From CAZSLO01 sp964608025 (lineage in GTDB: Bacteria; Chloroflexota; Dehalococcoidia; Lucifugimonadales; CAJWER01): a DNA stretch of 64,000 bases. Both the position numbers and the translations under genes were made by a program. Positions 36,208 to 43,882 of the stretch are shown here, one piece after another. Location of the stretch: the NCBI GenBank assembly GCA_964608025.1, contig CAZSLO010000022.1, positions 1-64,000 of the forward strand, written 5' to 3'. Positions within the stretch are counted from its first letter, which is position 1. The number at the start of each line of letters is the position of its first letter. A model generated the notes under the pieces. The model was not told the origin of the DNA and did no database searches. It was given only the letters and a program-made list of their open reading frames with translations.

Positions 36208-37377
36208 ATGACGAATACCACTGATGCCGTAGTGATCGGAGGAGGGGTTATGGGAACTAGTATCCTTTATAACCTTGTCACCCGGGGTGTTAAGGCACCC
36301 GTGTTGCTAGAGCGAGATTCCCTTGGATCCGGTTCAACGGGCAGATCCTCCGGCATAATCCGGATGCATTACTCTACCGAAGTCTGCACACAACTTGCTT
36401 GGAATAGCTATCCGATCTTCATGAATTTCGACAACATGATTGGAGGTGATGTAGCTTTCGTTAAAACAGGATTCCTGGTGTCGGTGCCACAAGACTCAAT
36501 TGAAGGGCTGCGTAACAATGTTGGGATTCAGAAATCCCAAGGAATCCCCACGGACATAATTTCCCGCGAGGAAGCCCAAGAGATAGCACCAGGATTTGTG
36601 TTCGAAGACAGCGAGGCTTTCTGTTGGGAACCTGAATCCGGCCATGCTGACCCTTCTGGTACAGCAATGGCTTACTCCAAACGATCACGTGACCTAGGCG
36701 CAGAAGTGTTATTAGAATCACCTGTAACTGATCTGATTATAAATAACGGCCGTGTCGAGGGAGTGATCACAACTAAAAAACGATACGCTACGCGCACGGC
36801 TATCGTTGCAGCTGGTCCCTGGTCAAAAAATATCCTTCAGAAACATGGCGTAGATTTGCCTCTAGAAGCTACGCGTCATGAGGTATTCTATATCCGTCGG
36901 AATACCGATCAGCTTCCGGACCATCCCGGGGGTGCTGACATGGCTAACCTTACCTATTTTAGGCCTGAAGGTGTAGATCTCACACTAGTCGGAAATGGGA
37001 ATGCCGAACACGAAGTAGATCCAAACAACTACAGCCAGAAGCCTACTATGAGTTATGTTGAAGACGTCTGGATTCGCCTGTCAAAGCGTATACCTCAGAT
37101 CGCCAACGGTGAGTTTTTCACGGGCTATGCCGGTCTTTACACATCTACACCAGATATGCACCCCATAATCGACAGGGTAGAGGGCATTGATGGCCTCTAC
37201 GTCTGTACCGGGTTTAGTGGCCATGGATTCAAGCTATCTCCAACTGTGGGTATCTGCATGGCCGAGACAATCCTCGATGGTAAAGCAACCACTGTTGATC
37301 TCACTCCCCTTCGCATATCCCGATTTTCAGAAAATGATCTAAATACGATCAGCTATAAATTTCGGGTGGTTGCGTAA
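36208..37377 (+). CDS. Sarcosine oxidase beta-like FAD-dependent amine oxidoreductase
   Basis: DAO-superfamily flavoprotein: ADP-binding VVIGGGVMG (8-16), LLERDSLGSGSTGRSSGIIR and the C-terminal GYAGLYTSTPDMHPIIDRVE, then GLYVCTGFSGHGFKLSPTVG, as in SoxB and dimethylglycine dehydrogenases. Length is 389, typical of monomeric or beta-subunit sarcosine oxidases. The SGR segment near residue 43-45 is where covalent flavin His/Cys can occur in relatives; no such residue is evident. It stands alone without soxADG genes, so its substrate (an N-methyl or secondary amine) is unknown. There is no ribosome-binding site. Confidence 0.83.
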   Translation: MTNTTDAVVIGGGVMGTSILYNLVTRGVKAPVLLERDSLGSGSTGRSSGIIRMHYSTEVCTQLAWNSYPIFMNFDNMIGGDVAFVKTGFLVSVPQDSIEGLRNNVGIQKSQGIPTDIISREEAQEIAPGFVFEDSEAFCWEPESGHADPSGTAMAYSKRSRDLGAEVLLESPVTDLIINNGRVEGVITTKKRYATRTAIVAAGPWSKNILQKHGVDLPLEATRHEVFYIRRNTDQLPDHPGGADMANLTYFRPEGVDLTLVGNGNAEHEVDPNNYSQKPTMSYVEDVWIRLSKRIPQIANGEFFTGYAGLYTSTPDMHPIIDRVEGIDGLYVCTGFSGHGFKLSPTVGICMAETILDGKATTVDLTPLRISRFSENDLNTISYKFRVVA

Positions 37378-37487
37378 TCTAGATGATGCCTACTGGTGCT
37401 AACCTTCGTAATAAAATTACAAACCTATAAATCCACTCTTCCATTTAACTGGATCTTGATTATTAGTACGAATTTTCATACCTGCGC

Positions 37488-37516
37488 TTGTTTATTTGTT
37501 CTTGACATGCTACGCT
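37488..37516 (+). promoter_or_regulatory. Possible promoter of the RRM gene
   Basis: TTGTTT (37488-37493) and TACGCT (37511-37516, with an upstream TG) are 17 bp apart. The predicted leader is about 118 bases, long as for cold-shock messages, and includes a short hairpin (CGACT / AGTCG). Only moderate sequence support. Confidence 0.3.
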
Positions 37517-37640
37517 AGTTGACGACTCCGGTTAGTCGATGCCAATGTCGTACCCGCTTTCTGCGCTTTCACTACCCGCTATTGAACTCGCATGCGACTC
37601 TTGCCACCGATGAGGAGAATCTTATTTAAGGAGGAGCCAC

Positions 37641-37937
37641 ATGAACATATATGTAGGCAACCTTCCGTTTTCGATGACAGAAGAAGAGTTGGAGAGTTCG
37701 TTCGCAGCGCATGGTGAAGTGCAGTCAGCACGGATAATTACCGATAGGTTTACGGGCCAGTCCCGGGGCTTCGGATTTGTCGAGATGTCTGACAACGGAG
37801 CGGCTGAAGCCGCTATCCAGGCACTCAACGGCCAAGAAATACAAGGCCGTCCTCTTACAGTGAACGAGGCTCGTCCTCGCGAGGATAGAGGCGGAAGAGG
37901 CGGCGGCGGCGGCGGCGGCGGCGGCGGCCGCTGGTAG
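37641..37937 (+). CDS. Glycine-rich RRM RNA-binding protein
   Basis: A single RNA-recognition motif with both RNP signatures, NIYVGNLPFSMTEEELES (RNP2: IYVGNL) and RGFGFVEM (RNP1), followed by an Arg/Gly tail ending in ten glycines and RW. Such 80-100-residue bacterial RRM proteins bind single-stranded RNA and are often cold-induced. AAGGAG lies seven bases before the ATG, among the strongest sites in the window. A strong hairpin terminator follows at 38017. The glycine run is encoded by a pure GGC repeat. Confidence 0.93.
   Translation: MNIYVGNLPFSMTEEELESSFAAHGEVQSARIITDRFTGQSRGFGFVEMSDNGAAEAAIQALNGQEIQGRPLTVNEARPREDRGGRGGGGGGGGGGRW
37899..37928 (+). repeat. (GGC)10 microsatellite in the RRM gene
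   Basis: Ten consecutive GGC units encode the polyglycine tail. Length changes by whole units would keep the frame. Seen directly. Confidence 0.9.
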
Positions 37938-38016
37938 TACAGGTATAACCTGAATCGTCCAGACGGCCAGATGAAAGCGGCAAAAAGGTAACCTGGGCTT
38001 CAGCTTTAACCACTAA

Positions 38017-38051
38017 AAAGGGCAGTCACGAGCACTTCGTGACTGCCCTTT
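38017..38051 (+). terminator. Rho-independent terminator of the RRM gene
   Basis: Positions 38017-38031 (AAAGGGCAGTCACGA) pair perfectly with 38037-38051 around the five-base loop GCACT. A run of A precedes the stem and a T-rich stretch follows. It is 80 bases after the RRM stop. It is close to symmetrical and could also act on minus-strand transcripts. Confidence 0.85.
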
Positions 38052-38144
38052 ACATTTGCTTTCACTCCACAATTCATTTTGTGGCTATACTAAATTTGGA
38101 TCGGAAAATAGTTGTGGAATTACCTCGAAGGGGACAACCAGTTA

Positions 38145-38168
38145 GGATGGCTCTAAAGCGGGCCATCC
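38145..38168. terminator. Hairpin just downstream of tRNA-Gly
   Basis: GGATGGC (38145-38151) pairs with GCCATCC (38162-38168) around a ten-base loop. It begins 14 bases beyond the 3' end of the minus-strand tRNA-Gly and could end that transcript or guide 3' processing. There is no U-tract. Confidence 0.4.
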
Positions 38169-38181
38169 AGGGGGTTACGGC

Positions 38182-38256
38182 TGGAGCGGGTGATGGGATT
38201 CGAACCCACGACATTCTGCTTGGGAAGCAGACACTCTACCCCTGAGTTACACCCGC
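38182..38256 (-). tRNA. tRNA-Gly (anticodon CCC)
   Basis: On the minus strand a full cloverleaf can be drawn: acceptor GCGGGTG/CACCCGC, D arm ACTC..GAGT, anticodon stem TCTGC/GCAGA with loop TTCCCAA (anticodon CCC, reads GGG), and T arm GTGGG TTCGAAT CCCAT. The discriminator is T and CCA is encoded (38184-38182). It is 75 nt including CCA. Confidence 0.96.
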
Positions 38257-38267
38257 ACCTACCTAAA

Positions 38268-38296
38268 AAGATATGCGGATGTCACTTACTAGTCAA
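38268..38296 (-). promoter_or_regulatory. Promoter of tRNA-Gly
   Basis: Minus-strand TTGACT (38296-38291) and TATCTT (38273-38268) are 17 bp apart. The box ends 12 bases before the tRNA 5' end, so the primary transcript would have only a very short leader. Confidence 0.6.
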
Positions 38297-38328
38297 GCAG
38301 ATGTTCAACTTGTAGCATATGTCACGGC

Positions 38329-39357
38329 TTATCCCTCAAGTTCATTTCTGACAATAGCCGTACCTTTCACCATGGCTTCGAGCTTCAGGTATGAGATCCA
38401 CCTAGGAAGTTGGAAAAATCCACAGTCAGGGCTTATATAGAGCTTATTTGGATCAACCACCGTAAGCATTTCCCGTACACGCTCTGCTACATCTTCGGGC
38501 TGTTCAACATAGAATGACTTTACGTCTATAACCCCAGCTCCAAATTCCCTGTCGTCTCCTACCTCTCCCCAAAGTCTACTCTCTTTCATTTCTCGATTAG
38601 CGAACTCAAATACAAGCTGGTCTGATCGGGTATCTAAGAGAGCCGGGAACATCCAATCATAGTTTCGTTTTCCTCGAGGCCGGCTGCTCAGATTACCAAA
38701 ACATACATGAAGGGCGATCTTAGCCTTAACACCATCTACTGTAGTGTTGTATAGGTTCACCCATTCCTCTAATTCACCCGGGATTATGGCAAACGATGGT
38801 TCGTCTAGCTGAATGTAGTCTGCACCTTGGTCCACGAGTTCCTTGAGTTCCTTGTTTATAACATCGGCAAATTCCCAGGCGAGGTCAAGCCGGTTCTTAT
38901 ATCCTTCTCGGGGTCGTATGTGCATGGTGATAGTAAGAGGCCCAGGACAGGTCATCTTAAGGGGTTTATCAGTACGATTTTTTGCAAATTCATACTCTCC
39001 AACAATACCCAGTCCTTCGGGAACCGTAACCTTTCCGGTAGTATGGTATCGCTGCGGGCTATCATAGCCATACAGTCCTACTTTTCGCAGAGGGGGTTCC
39101 TCTGCTATGTTTGACATGAGTCGGTAAAAACTCTGCACGAAATACCAACGACGCATTTCACCGTCGCTAATGATATCAACTCCAGCCCTTTCTTGATCCA
39201 TGATAGCTACCATCACAGCATCGTCGAATGTTTCAGAAGTGTCCGTGGATCCATAATTGCCATCGTCTATCTGTTCAAGAGCGGTCCAAAGCCAGCTTGG
39301 ATAAGCATGGCTTCCTATAACTGTCGTAGGAAGAATTGATGGGGATTCTAGGTTCAT
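38329..39357 (-). CDS. Cobalamin-independent methionine synthase-like protein (MetE C-terminal domain only)
   Basis: 342 residues matching only the catalytic C-terminal barrel of MetE: LPTTVIGSHAYPSWLW, then GVDIISDGEMRR, TCPGPLTITMHI and GADYIQLDEPSFAII. Zinc ligands are in place: His217 and Cys219 (ALHVCFGN), probably Glu near 254 (VFEFANRE) and Cys312 (SPDCGF). The N-terminal half that binds methyltetrahydrofolate in full MetE is absent. Core-MetE proteins can take methyl groups from other donors, so a methyl transfer to homocysteine or a similar thiol is likely, the donor unknown. Transcribed alone from a promoter overlapped by a palindrome. Confidence 0.85.
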   Translation of the reverse strand: MNLESPSILPTTVIGSHAYPSWLWTALEQIDDGNYGSTDTSETFDDAVMVAIMDQERAGVDIISDGEMRRWYFVQSFYRLMSNIAEEPPLRKVGLYGYDSPQRYHTTGKVTVPEGLGIVGEYEFAKNRTDKPLKMTCPGPLTITMHIRPREGYKNRLDLAWEFADVINKELKELVDQGADYIQLDEPSFAIIPGELEEWVNLYNTTVDGVKAKIALHVCFGNLSSRPRGKRNYDWMFPALLDTRSDQLVFEFANREMKESRLWGEVGDDREFGAGVIDVKSFYVEQPEDVAERVREMLTVVDPNKLYISPDCGFFQLPRWISYLKLEAMVKGTAIVRNELEG

Positions 39358-39389
39358 TACGCACTCCGATATTCGTTTATGGAACTCCG

Positions 39390-39418
39390 ATTATAGCATC
39401 GACAATCTGACAGATTGT
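39390..39418 (-). promoter_or_regulatory. Promoter of the MetE-like gene with a palindromic operator
   Basis: Minus-strand extended -10 TGCTATAAT (39398-39390). Four bases upstream lies a perfect palindrome, ACAATCTG (39402-39409) and CAGATTGT (39411-39418) around one central A, covering the -35 area. The predicted leader is short, about 25 bases, with no room for a riboswitch. A repressor or activator site is likely. Confidence 0.6.
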
Positions 39419-39492
39419 AGGAAAGCCCGACAATGATACTCGATGAGTGAAATTAATGAAGTAAGGACGGTAGGTAGGAGCTCCAAAGTCTC

Positions 39493-39501
39493 TGCTATAA
39501 T
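39493..39501 (+). promoter_or_regulatory. Extended -10 promoter of the small twin-arginine protein gene
   Basis: TGCTATAAT at 39493-39501; predicted start near 39508, 20 bases before the ATG, with AGGAG in the leader. The same nonamer stands before two other genes in this window. Confidence 0.55.
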
Positions 39502-39527
39502 GCGGCATGTAACAAATAGGAGTAAAG

Positions 39528-39716
39528 ATGGTTAAGAAAGATAAATACTCCCGGCGAGATTTTCTTTTTAAAGCTCCACAGGCAATTGTGAGTGGTACCT
39601 TAGCCTCTCTATTTGCAGGAAATCTGCCAACGGGCCTACGCAAACGATACCGGGAAGCACCAAAAGTACCGGAAGGCTCAATCTACACACCTATAGACAA
39701 GAACTCAGCACTCTAA
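39528..39716 (+). CDS. Small protein with twin-arginine (Tat) signal
   Basis: 62 residues. SRRDFLF at 8-14 is a near-consensus twin-arginine motif, followed by a moderately hydrophobic stretch (KAPQAIVSGTLASLFAGNLP) and a charged C-terminus ending in IYTPIDKNSAL. It has its own extended -10 promoter and AGGAG five bases before the ATG, so it is probably a real gene. After the signal only about 30 residues remain, too few for a cofactor enzyme. It could be a small subunit or chaperone-like partner exported with a Tat substrate. No partner gene lies next to it. I recognise no family. Confidence 0.7.
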   Translation: MVKKDKYSRRDFLFKAPQAIVSGTLASLFAGNLPTGLRKRYREAPKVPEGSIYTPIDKNSAL

Positions 39717-39873
39717 GTCCTCCAAAGAATTAAAATAGTGGGCCATTTGACAGTGCTAGATATCAGTCCGCCATTTTGAATCATAAATCAATATTGGCTG
39801 AAGCTCGATATAGCCATCCCAAATTTATATTGGTATGCAACTGTAATCTTGCCCTTGTAAGGAGATAGACAAC

Positions 39874-40593
39874 ATGGAAGCTACAGCGAAGCCCCGGGTA
39901 TTGATTGACGTTATACTCCCGGATATTCGCAGCCAATCTCGTGTTAGTAAGATAGCTGTTGATGCCGCTCTGGTTTTTGGGTTTGCCATACTGGTAGCAC
40001 TGTGTGCCCAAATCGCCATTAAGATACCAACAACAACTGTCCCGATAACTGGCCAGACGTTCGGGGTCCTGCTCACTGGAGGAGCACTAGGCAGCAGGCG
40101 TGGCGGACTCAGCATGTTTGTTTACATGATCCTAGGAATGGCATCTTTACCCATATTCGCACCAAGTACAAGTCCATTAGGAGATGGTCAGGCCCTCCAC
40201 TTCATCCTACCGTGGTCAGGAAGTGATGGGTTAGTCTGGAGTATGACGAGCGGAGGTTACATCGTAGGTTTTGTTGCAGCTTCTTACGTGGTAGGGATGC
40301 TAGCGGAGCGGGGCTGGGATCGCAAAGCTACCATTCCATTTGCAATGCTCATTGGGAATATTGTCATTTACTTGATAGGGTTACCTTGGCTTGCTGTCCA
40401 CATTGCTACTAAAGAGTCACTTTATAGCTATTTCCAATCTCAGGGAGGCGCGAACGTCCTAGACATGACTCTACGTGGTGGGCTTTACCCTTTTATTGGT
40501 GGAGATGCTGTCAAACTCATAGCGGCTGCCCTAGTTCTTCCTGGTGCTTGGACCATAGTGGATAGACTAAAAGGTGCTTCAATGAGGAGATAG
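39874..40593 (+). CDS. bioY: Biotin transporter BioY (ECF S component)
   Basis: Substrate-specific membrane component for biotin uptake. It shows IAIKIPTTTVPITGQTFGVL, GGALGSRRGGLSMFVYMILG, SGGYIVGFVAASYVVGMLAE, then PWLAVHIA and GLYPFIGGDAVKLIAAAL, all typical of BioY. About six membrane helices; 239 residues, with an N-terminal soluble extension of about 25. AAGGAG precedes the ATG. No bioM/bioN energising genes are adjacent, so it works alone or with shared ECF modules elsewhere. No BirA-type operator is obvious upstream. Confidence 0.92.
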   Translation: MEATAKPRVLIDVILPDIRSQSRVSKIAVDAALVFGFAILVALCAQIAIKIPTTTVPITGQTFGVLLTGGALGSRRGGLSMFVYMILGMASLPIFAPSTSPLGDGQALHFILPWSGSDGLVWSMTSGGYIVGFVAASYVVGMLAERGWDRKATIPFAMLIGNIVIYLIGLPWLAVHIATKESLYSYFQSQGGANVLDMTLRGGLYPFIGGDAVKLIAAALVLPGAWTIVDRLKGASMRR

Positions 40594-40799
40594 GTATAAG
40601 CATAATCAATAAAGAAAATTTGATGATCTGCTACCAACCGTTCTTTACAGGCATATACCAGCCTAATGGTCCGATCTTTCATAAACTTTCACCTAACTCT
40701 CCAACCGATGATAGAGGAAAATCTGCTCTTCAAGCTGGCCGTATACAACAACGAACAGGTACCTATTCCTCCCAGTTCCGGTTACTCAGAAGGTCCTAG

Positions 40800-42053
40800 A
40801 TGAGAAATACCTTCTGGTTCTGCGCATACGTCGCAATCATCGGTGTCTCGCTGGTAGTCCTAGCCTGTTCCGCATCCAACGGTGCAGAAGAACCATCCTC
40901 CCAACCAAGCAAACAAAAACTGGATTCATCCGCTGAGACAAATGCTTCTGTCTCACCTACGCCTACCAAAACCAGAGCTAGCTTATTTACCGGCCGTCGA
41001 GACTCCGATAGGAAAGCACCTGAATTCGTAGGTCTTGACGGTTGGCTGAATTCAGATCCATTCAAGCTAGAGGACAAGTTAGGGCAGGTTGTCTTAATCG
41101 ATTTCTGGACCTATACATGCGTGAATTGCATAAGAACCTTGCCCTATATCAAAGATTGGCACGACAAGTACGGAGATAAAGGCCTAGTCATACTAGGTGT
41201 TCACGCGCCCGAATTCGAATTTGAAAAAATCCCAGCGAACGTGAGTATGGCGCGCAATGATCATGGTCTTAAGTACCCCATAGCTCAAGACAACGACATG
41301 CAAACATGGAAAGCTTTTGAGAACCAATTCTGGCCTGCGAAATACCTGATCGACAAAGCAGGATGGATCCGGTTTTCTCATTTTGGAGAAGGTGCTTACA
41401 TAGAGACCGAGAATCAAATTCGTAGGCTCTTAATTGAGGCAGGTTCCGATCTTGAATCTGTTGAGATTAGCTCTGATACTGAACCAGTACGTGACGATAG
41501 GGCATGGAAGCAGTCCGATCCATTCGAAGCCCAGACCCGGGAACTCTACGCAGGATTCTTACGTAACGCAGGTGCGCTTCGTGCAGGATATCCACCATAT
41601 GTCTCAAACAAAGAATTCTACTCAGTACCAGGCCAAAACCTTGTATACAAAGATCCTGGTGAACATAAAAATCACCATATCTATCTCCAGGGGGAATGGC
41701 TAAATGGCCCGGAAGAGCTGATTCATTCTCGCAAGACCGAAAACTACGAAGATTACCTGGCGATCAATTTTAAGGCTATAGAAGTCAACGTAGTGCTAAG
41801 CATCAAGAACCAACCATATAATGTTAGGGTTTTGATCGACGGAAGGCCTTTGGCTTTAAATGAAGCCGGTACTGATATTAGTTTCGACGACCAAGGCAAC
41901 AGTTTTGTAGAAGTGGGCACATCTGACATGTACCACATTGTTCAATTACCGGAATATAGTAAACACGAACTCCAATTAAGCTCTAATTCAAACCAATTAT
42001 CAATATATGCGTTTACCTTCGGGTCATATTTGAGTCCTCAGCCCGGACAATGA
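40800..42053 (+). CDS. Thioredoxin-fold lipoprotein (TlpA/DipZ-like)
   Basis: Lipoprotein signal with lipobox LVVLAC (Cys23), then a Ser/Thr/Pro linker. The redoxin domain of about residues 70-220 contains VVLIDFWTYTCVNCIRTLPY; the active site CVNC is at 107-110. Residues about 230-417 form a further beta-rich domain (GEWLNGPEELIHSRKTENYE, then VNVVLSIKNQPYNVRVLIDG), like the C-terminal part of DipZ-type proteins. It is anchored outside the membrane and probably reduces or isomerises disulfides. A second thioredoxin-fold lipoprotein gene follows 122 bp later. Confidence 0.85.
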   Translation: MRNTFWFCAYVAIIGVSLVVLACSASNGAEEPSSQPSKQKLDSSAETNASVSPTPTKTRASLFTGRRDSDRKAPEFVGLDGWLNSDPFKLEDKLGQVVLIDFWTYTCVNCIRTLPYIKDWHDKYGDKGLVILGVHAPEFEFEKIPANVSMARNDHGLKYPIAQDNDMQTWKAFENQFWPAKYLIDKAGWIRFSHFGEGAYIETENQIRRLLIEAGSDLESVEISSDTEPVRDDRAWKQSDPFEAQTRELYAGFLRNAGALRAGYPPYVSNKEFYSVPGQNLVYKDPGEHKNHHIYLQGEWLNGPEELIHSRKTENYEDYLAINFKAIEVNVVLSIKNQPYNVRVLIDGRPLALNEAGTDISFDDQGNSFVEVGTSDMYHIVQLPEYSKHELQLSSNSNQLSIYAFTFGSYLSPQPGQ

Positions 42054-42175
42054 ATGAACAGAATAATAGAATTTTAACCTTGGTTCGGGTTGAAACAGGT
42101 CATTGAAATAGAATCTTTTACCGATTGTAAATACTTTGGGAAATAACTGATGGACATGCGTAAATAGCTACATCC

Positions 42176-43105
42176 ATGAGAACTTCCGATCTACTTCTGA
42201 TTCAATCTGTTATGGTAACGATATTGATCGCCTGCTCATATATCCACCCGGCCGACGCTAAATCAACCGAAACCATATCACGCCCAGACAGGGCTCCTTT
42301 GGTAAATGGCCCAAGATCTCCTGAGGGACTACAGATCATCCTTGGTACAGGTGACCTAGGTGTCGGTATGAACCGCTTCGCGTTCGTAATTACTTCTCCC
42401 AGAGGCTTCATTACCGAGTCAACCGTCGGAATTACCACATACTTTATTCCTCATGAAGGTAAATCCACTGAGATTGAGCAACAGGCCGAGGCAATATATC
42501 AACCATGGCCCTACGGCAATAGAGGAATGTACACAACTAATCTTGAGTTCGACCGGGAAGGGACTTGGAAAGCGGTGATCGCAATACCTAGATCCACGGG
42601 TATTTTTCATAAAGCTGATTTAATATTTGAAGTAAAACCAGTAACCACTGCACCAGCGATTGGGGATATGGCTATAGGAAGTCTCACCCGAACATTGTCT
42701 GACGTGGAAAGCATATCCGAACTGTCTACGGGATCGCTGCAAGATGAAGACCTATACAAGATATCTCTTGCTCAAGCCATTAATAGTGGATCCCCTACTG
42801 TTGTTGTTTTCGCAAGCCCTGCATTCTGCATCAACGCCGTTTGTGGTCCACAGGTGGAGATTCTTCAACAACTTAAGGATCTTTACAACAATCAAGCCCA
42901 CTTCATACACATAGATTTCTACGAAAATCCCCTGGAAATTCAAGGAGACTTAAACAAAGCTCAAATCTCTCCCGCAGTCCTTGAATGGTCTCTTCCTAGT
43001 ATTGAATGGACTTTCGTGATCAACAATTCTGGGATCATCGCTGCCCGGTTCGAGGGATTCGCCACACTGGATGAAATCTCCGACGCCCTTAAGCCATTCC
43101 TATAA
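42176..43105 (+). CDS. Second thioredoxin-fold lipoprotein
   Basis: 309 residues. Signal with lipobox TILIAC (Cys20). Residues about 40-155 form a beta-rich domain (GLQIILGTGDLGVGMNRFAF, then YTTNLEFDREGTWKAVIAIP). A thioredoxin-like domain begins near 195, with PTVVVFASPAFCINAVCGPQ. The cysteines Cys218 and Cys223 are four residues apart rather than the CxxC spacing of thioredoxin, which is a distinct active-site geometry. It is on the same strand as the DipZ-like gene and probably works in the same envelope redox route. Confidence 0.75.
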   Translation: MRTSDLLLIQSVMVTILIACSYIHPADAKSTETISRPDRAPLVNGPRSPEGLQIILGTGDLGVGMNRFAFVITSPRGFITESTVGITTYFIPHEGKSTEIEQQAEAIYQPWPYGNRGMYTTNLEFDREGTWKAVIAIPRSTGIFHKADLIFEVKPVTTAPAIGDMAIGSLTRTLSDVESISELSTGSLQDEDLYKISLAQAINSGSPTVVVFASPAFCINAVCGPQVEILQQLKDLYNNQAHFIHIDFYENPLEIQGDLNKAQISPAVLEWSLPSIEWTFVINNSGIIAARFEGFATLDEISDALKPFL

Positions 43106-43248
43106 AAAGACTGATTTCACTTTTTGGCGATAGCTGATGTTATCTAATTCCTGGTATTTGGAACATCGGATTTTTTGGTCACGGAAGAACGCTATTTTGG
43201 ATTCGTCGAGTTATCTTGTGCTTAAAGGGTCTGCAATTCTGAATTTTT

Positions 43249-43824
43249 TCATTCAAGGGAATGGGAACTATCATATTCTATGTATTTCTGGAAATCTTTC
43301 GCTGCTTGTGCGGTTAAACCAAGGTTGCGGTAGGACCAGCTCCTGTTTTTGTATGCGGCAGGATATCTTGGTTCTAAGTTAATCGCCTTGTCAAAATCTT
43401 CTATCGCTTTTTCATATTGACCCAACATATGATAGGCATATCCCCTGTTATTAAAGAGCCTAGCTCTGCCTGAACCGTGACGCACAGCTTCATCAAAGTT
43501 GGTTATGGCCTTTTCATATTGCCCTGAGCTGGAATATGAAATGCCTCTAGCAAAATATACGTCGGAATGTTTGGCGCCGAGTGATAAAGATCCCCTCCTC
43601 CCTCTTCCATCCCCAGGCCTTGCCCTTTTCCGACGCCTAGGGACACGTTTCCGTTTGAATAGCGCAGCTAGCGCCAGAAGAACCAGCTTAGGAGTACCAG
43701 GATATCGTCTCCCTTCTATCCACTGTGCTACCGTAATCCTCGCTACACCTAGCTCCTCAGCGATCGACGTAATCGACCAACCTTTCTTACGCAGCCACCA
43801 TATTTGTTGTTGAACTTCATTCAT
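43249..43824 (-). CDS. HTH and TPR-repeat protein
   Basis: 191 residues. Residues 1-50 form a helix-turn-helix (IWWLRKKGWSITSIAEELGV, then ARITVAQWIEG). A basic linker, KRKRVPRRRKRARPGDGRGR, follows at about 57-76. Then come three TPR units: VYFARGISYSSSGQYEKAIT, FNNRGYAYHMLGQYEKAIED and AYKNRSWSYRNLGLTAQAAK. DNA-binding HTH joined to protein-binding TPRs suggests a regulator or adaptor. A TATAAT box sits so close to the ATG that a leaderless message is predicted, and a 23-bp inverted repeat lies just upstream. Confidence 0.78.
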   Translation of the reverse strand: MNEVQQQIWWLRKKGWSITSIAEELGVARITVAQWIEGRRYPGTPKLVLLALAALFKRKRVPRRRKRARPGDGRGRRGSLSLGAKHSDVYFARGISYSSSGQYEKAITNFDEAVRHGSGRARLFNNRGYAYHMLGQYEKAIEDFDKAINLEPRYPAAYKNRSWSYRNLGLTAQAAKDFQKYIEYDSSHSLE

Positions 43825-43832
43825 AATTAATT

Positions 43833-43838
43833 ATTATA
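43833..43838 (-). promoter_or_regulatory. -10 box of the HTH-TPR gene (leaderless)
   Basis: Minus-strand TATAAT (43838-43833) ends nine bases before the ATG at 43824-43822. The predicted transcript starts within a few bases of the ATG. No -35 match is seen. Confidence 0.4.
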
Positions 43839-43859
43839 TGCATTGTATATATCATAGGC

Positions 43860-43882
43860 TTTAATTCAAAACTTGAATTAAA
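43860..43882. promoter_or_regulatory. Inverted repeat, candidate operator of the HTH-TPR gene
   Basis: TTTAATTCAA and TTGAATTAAA (ten-base arms) flank a three-base centre AAC. It lies 36-58 bases upstream of the ATG, just beyond the TATAAT box. It is a natural candidate for binding by the HTH protein itself. Confidence 0.5.

Noticed and set aside
36781..36800. Possible frameshift around an A-rich run in the SoxB-like gene
   Set aside because: The frame continues smoothly with family motifs on both sides.
39720..39873. BirA-type operator or biotin riboswitch before bioY
   Set aside because: No TTGTAAACC-type inverted repeat or conserved leader structure is present.
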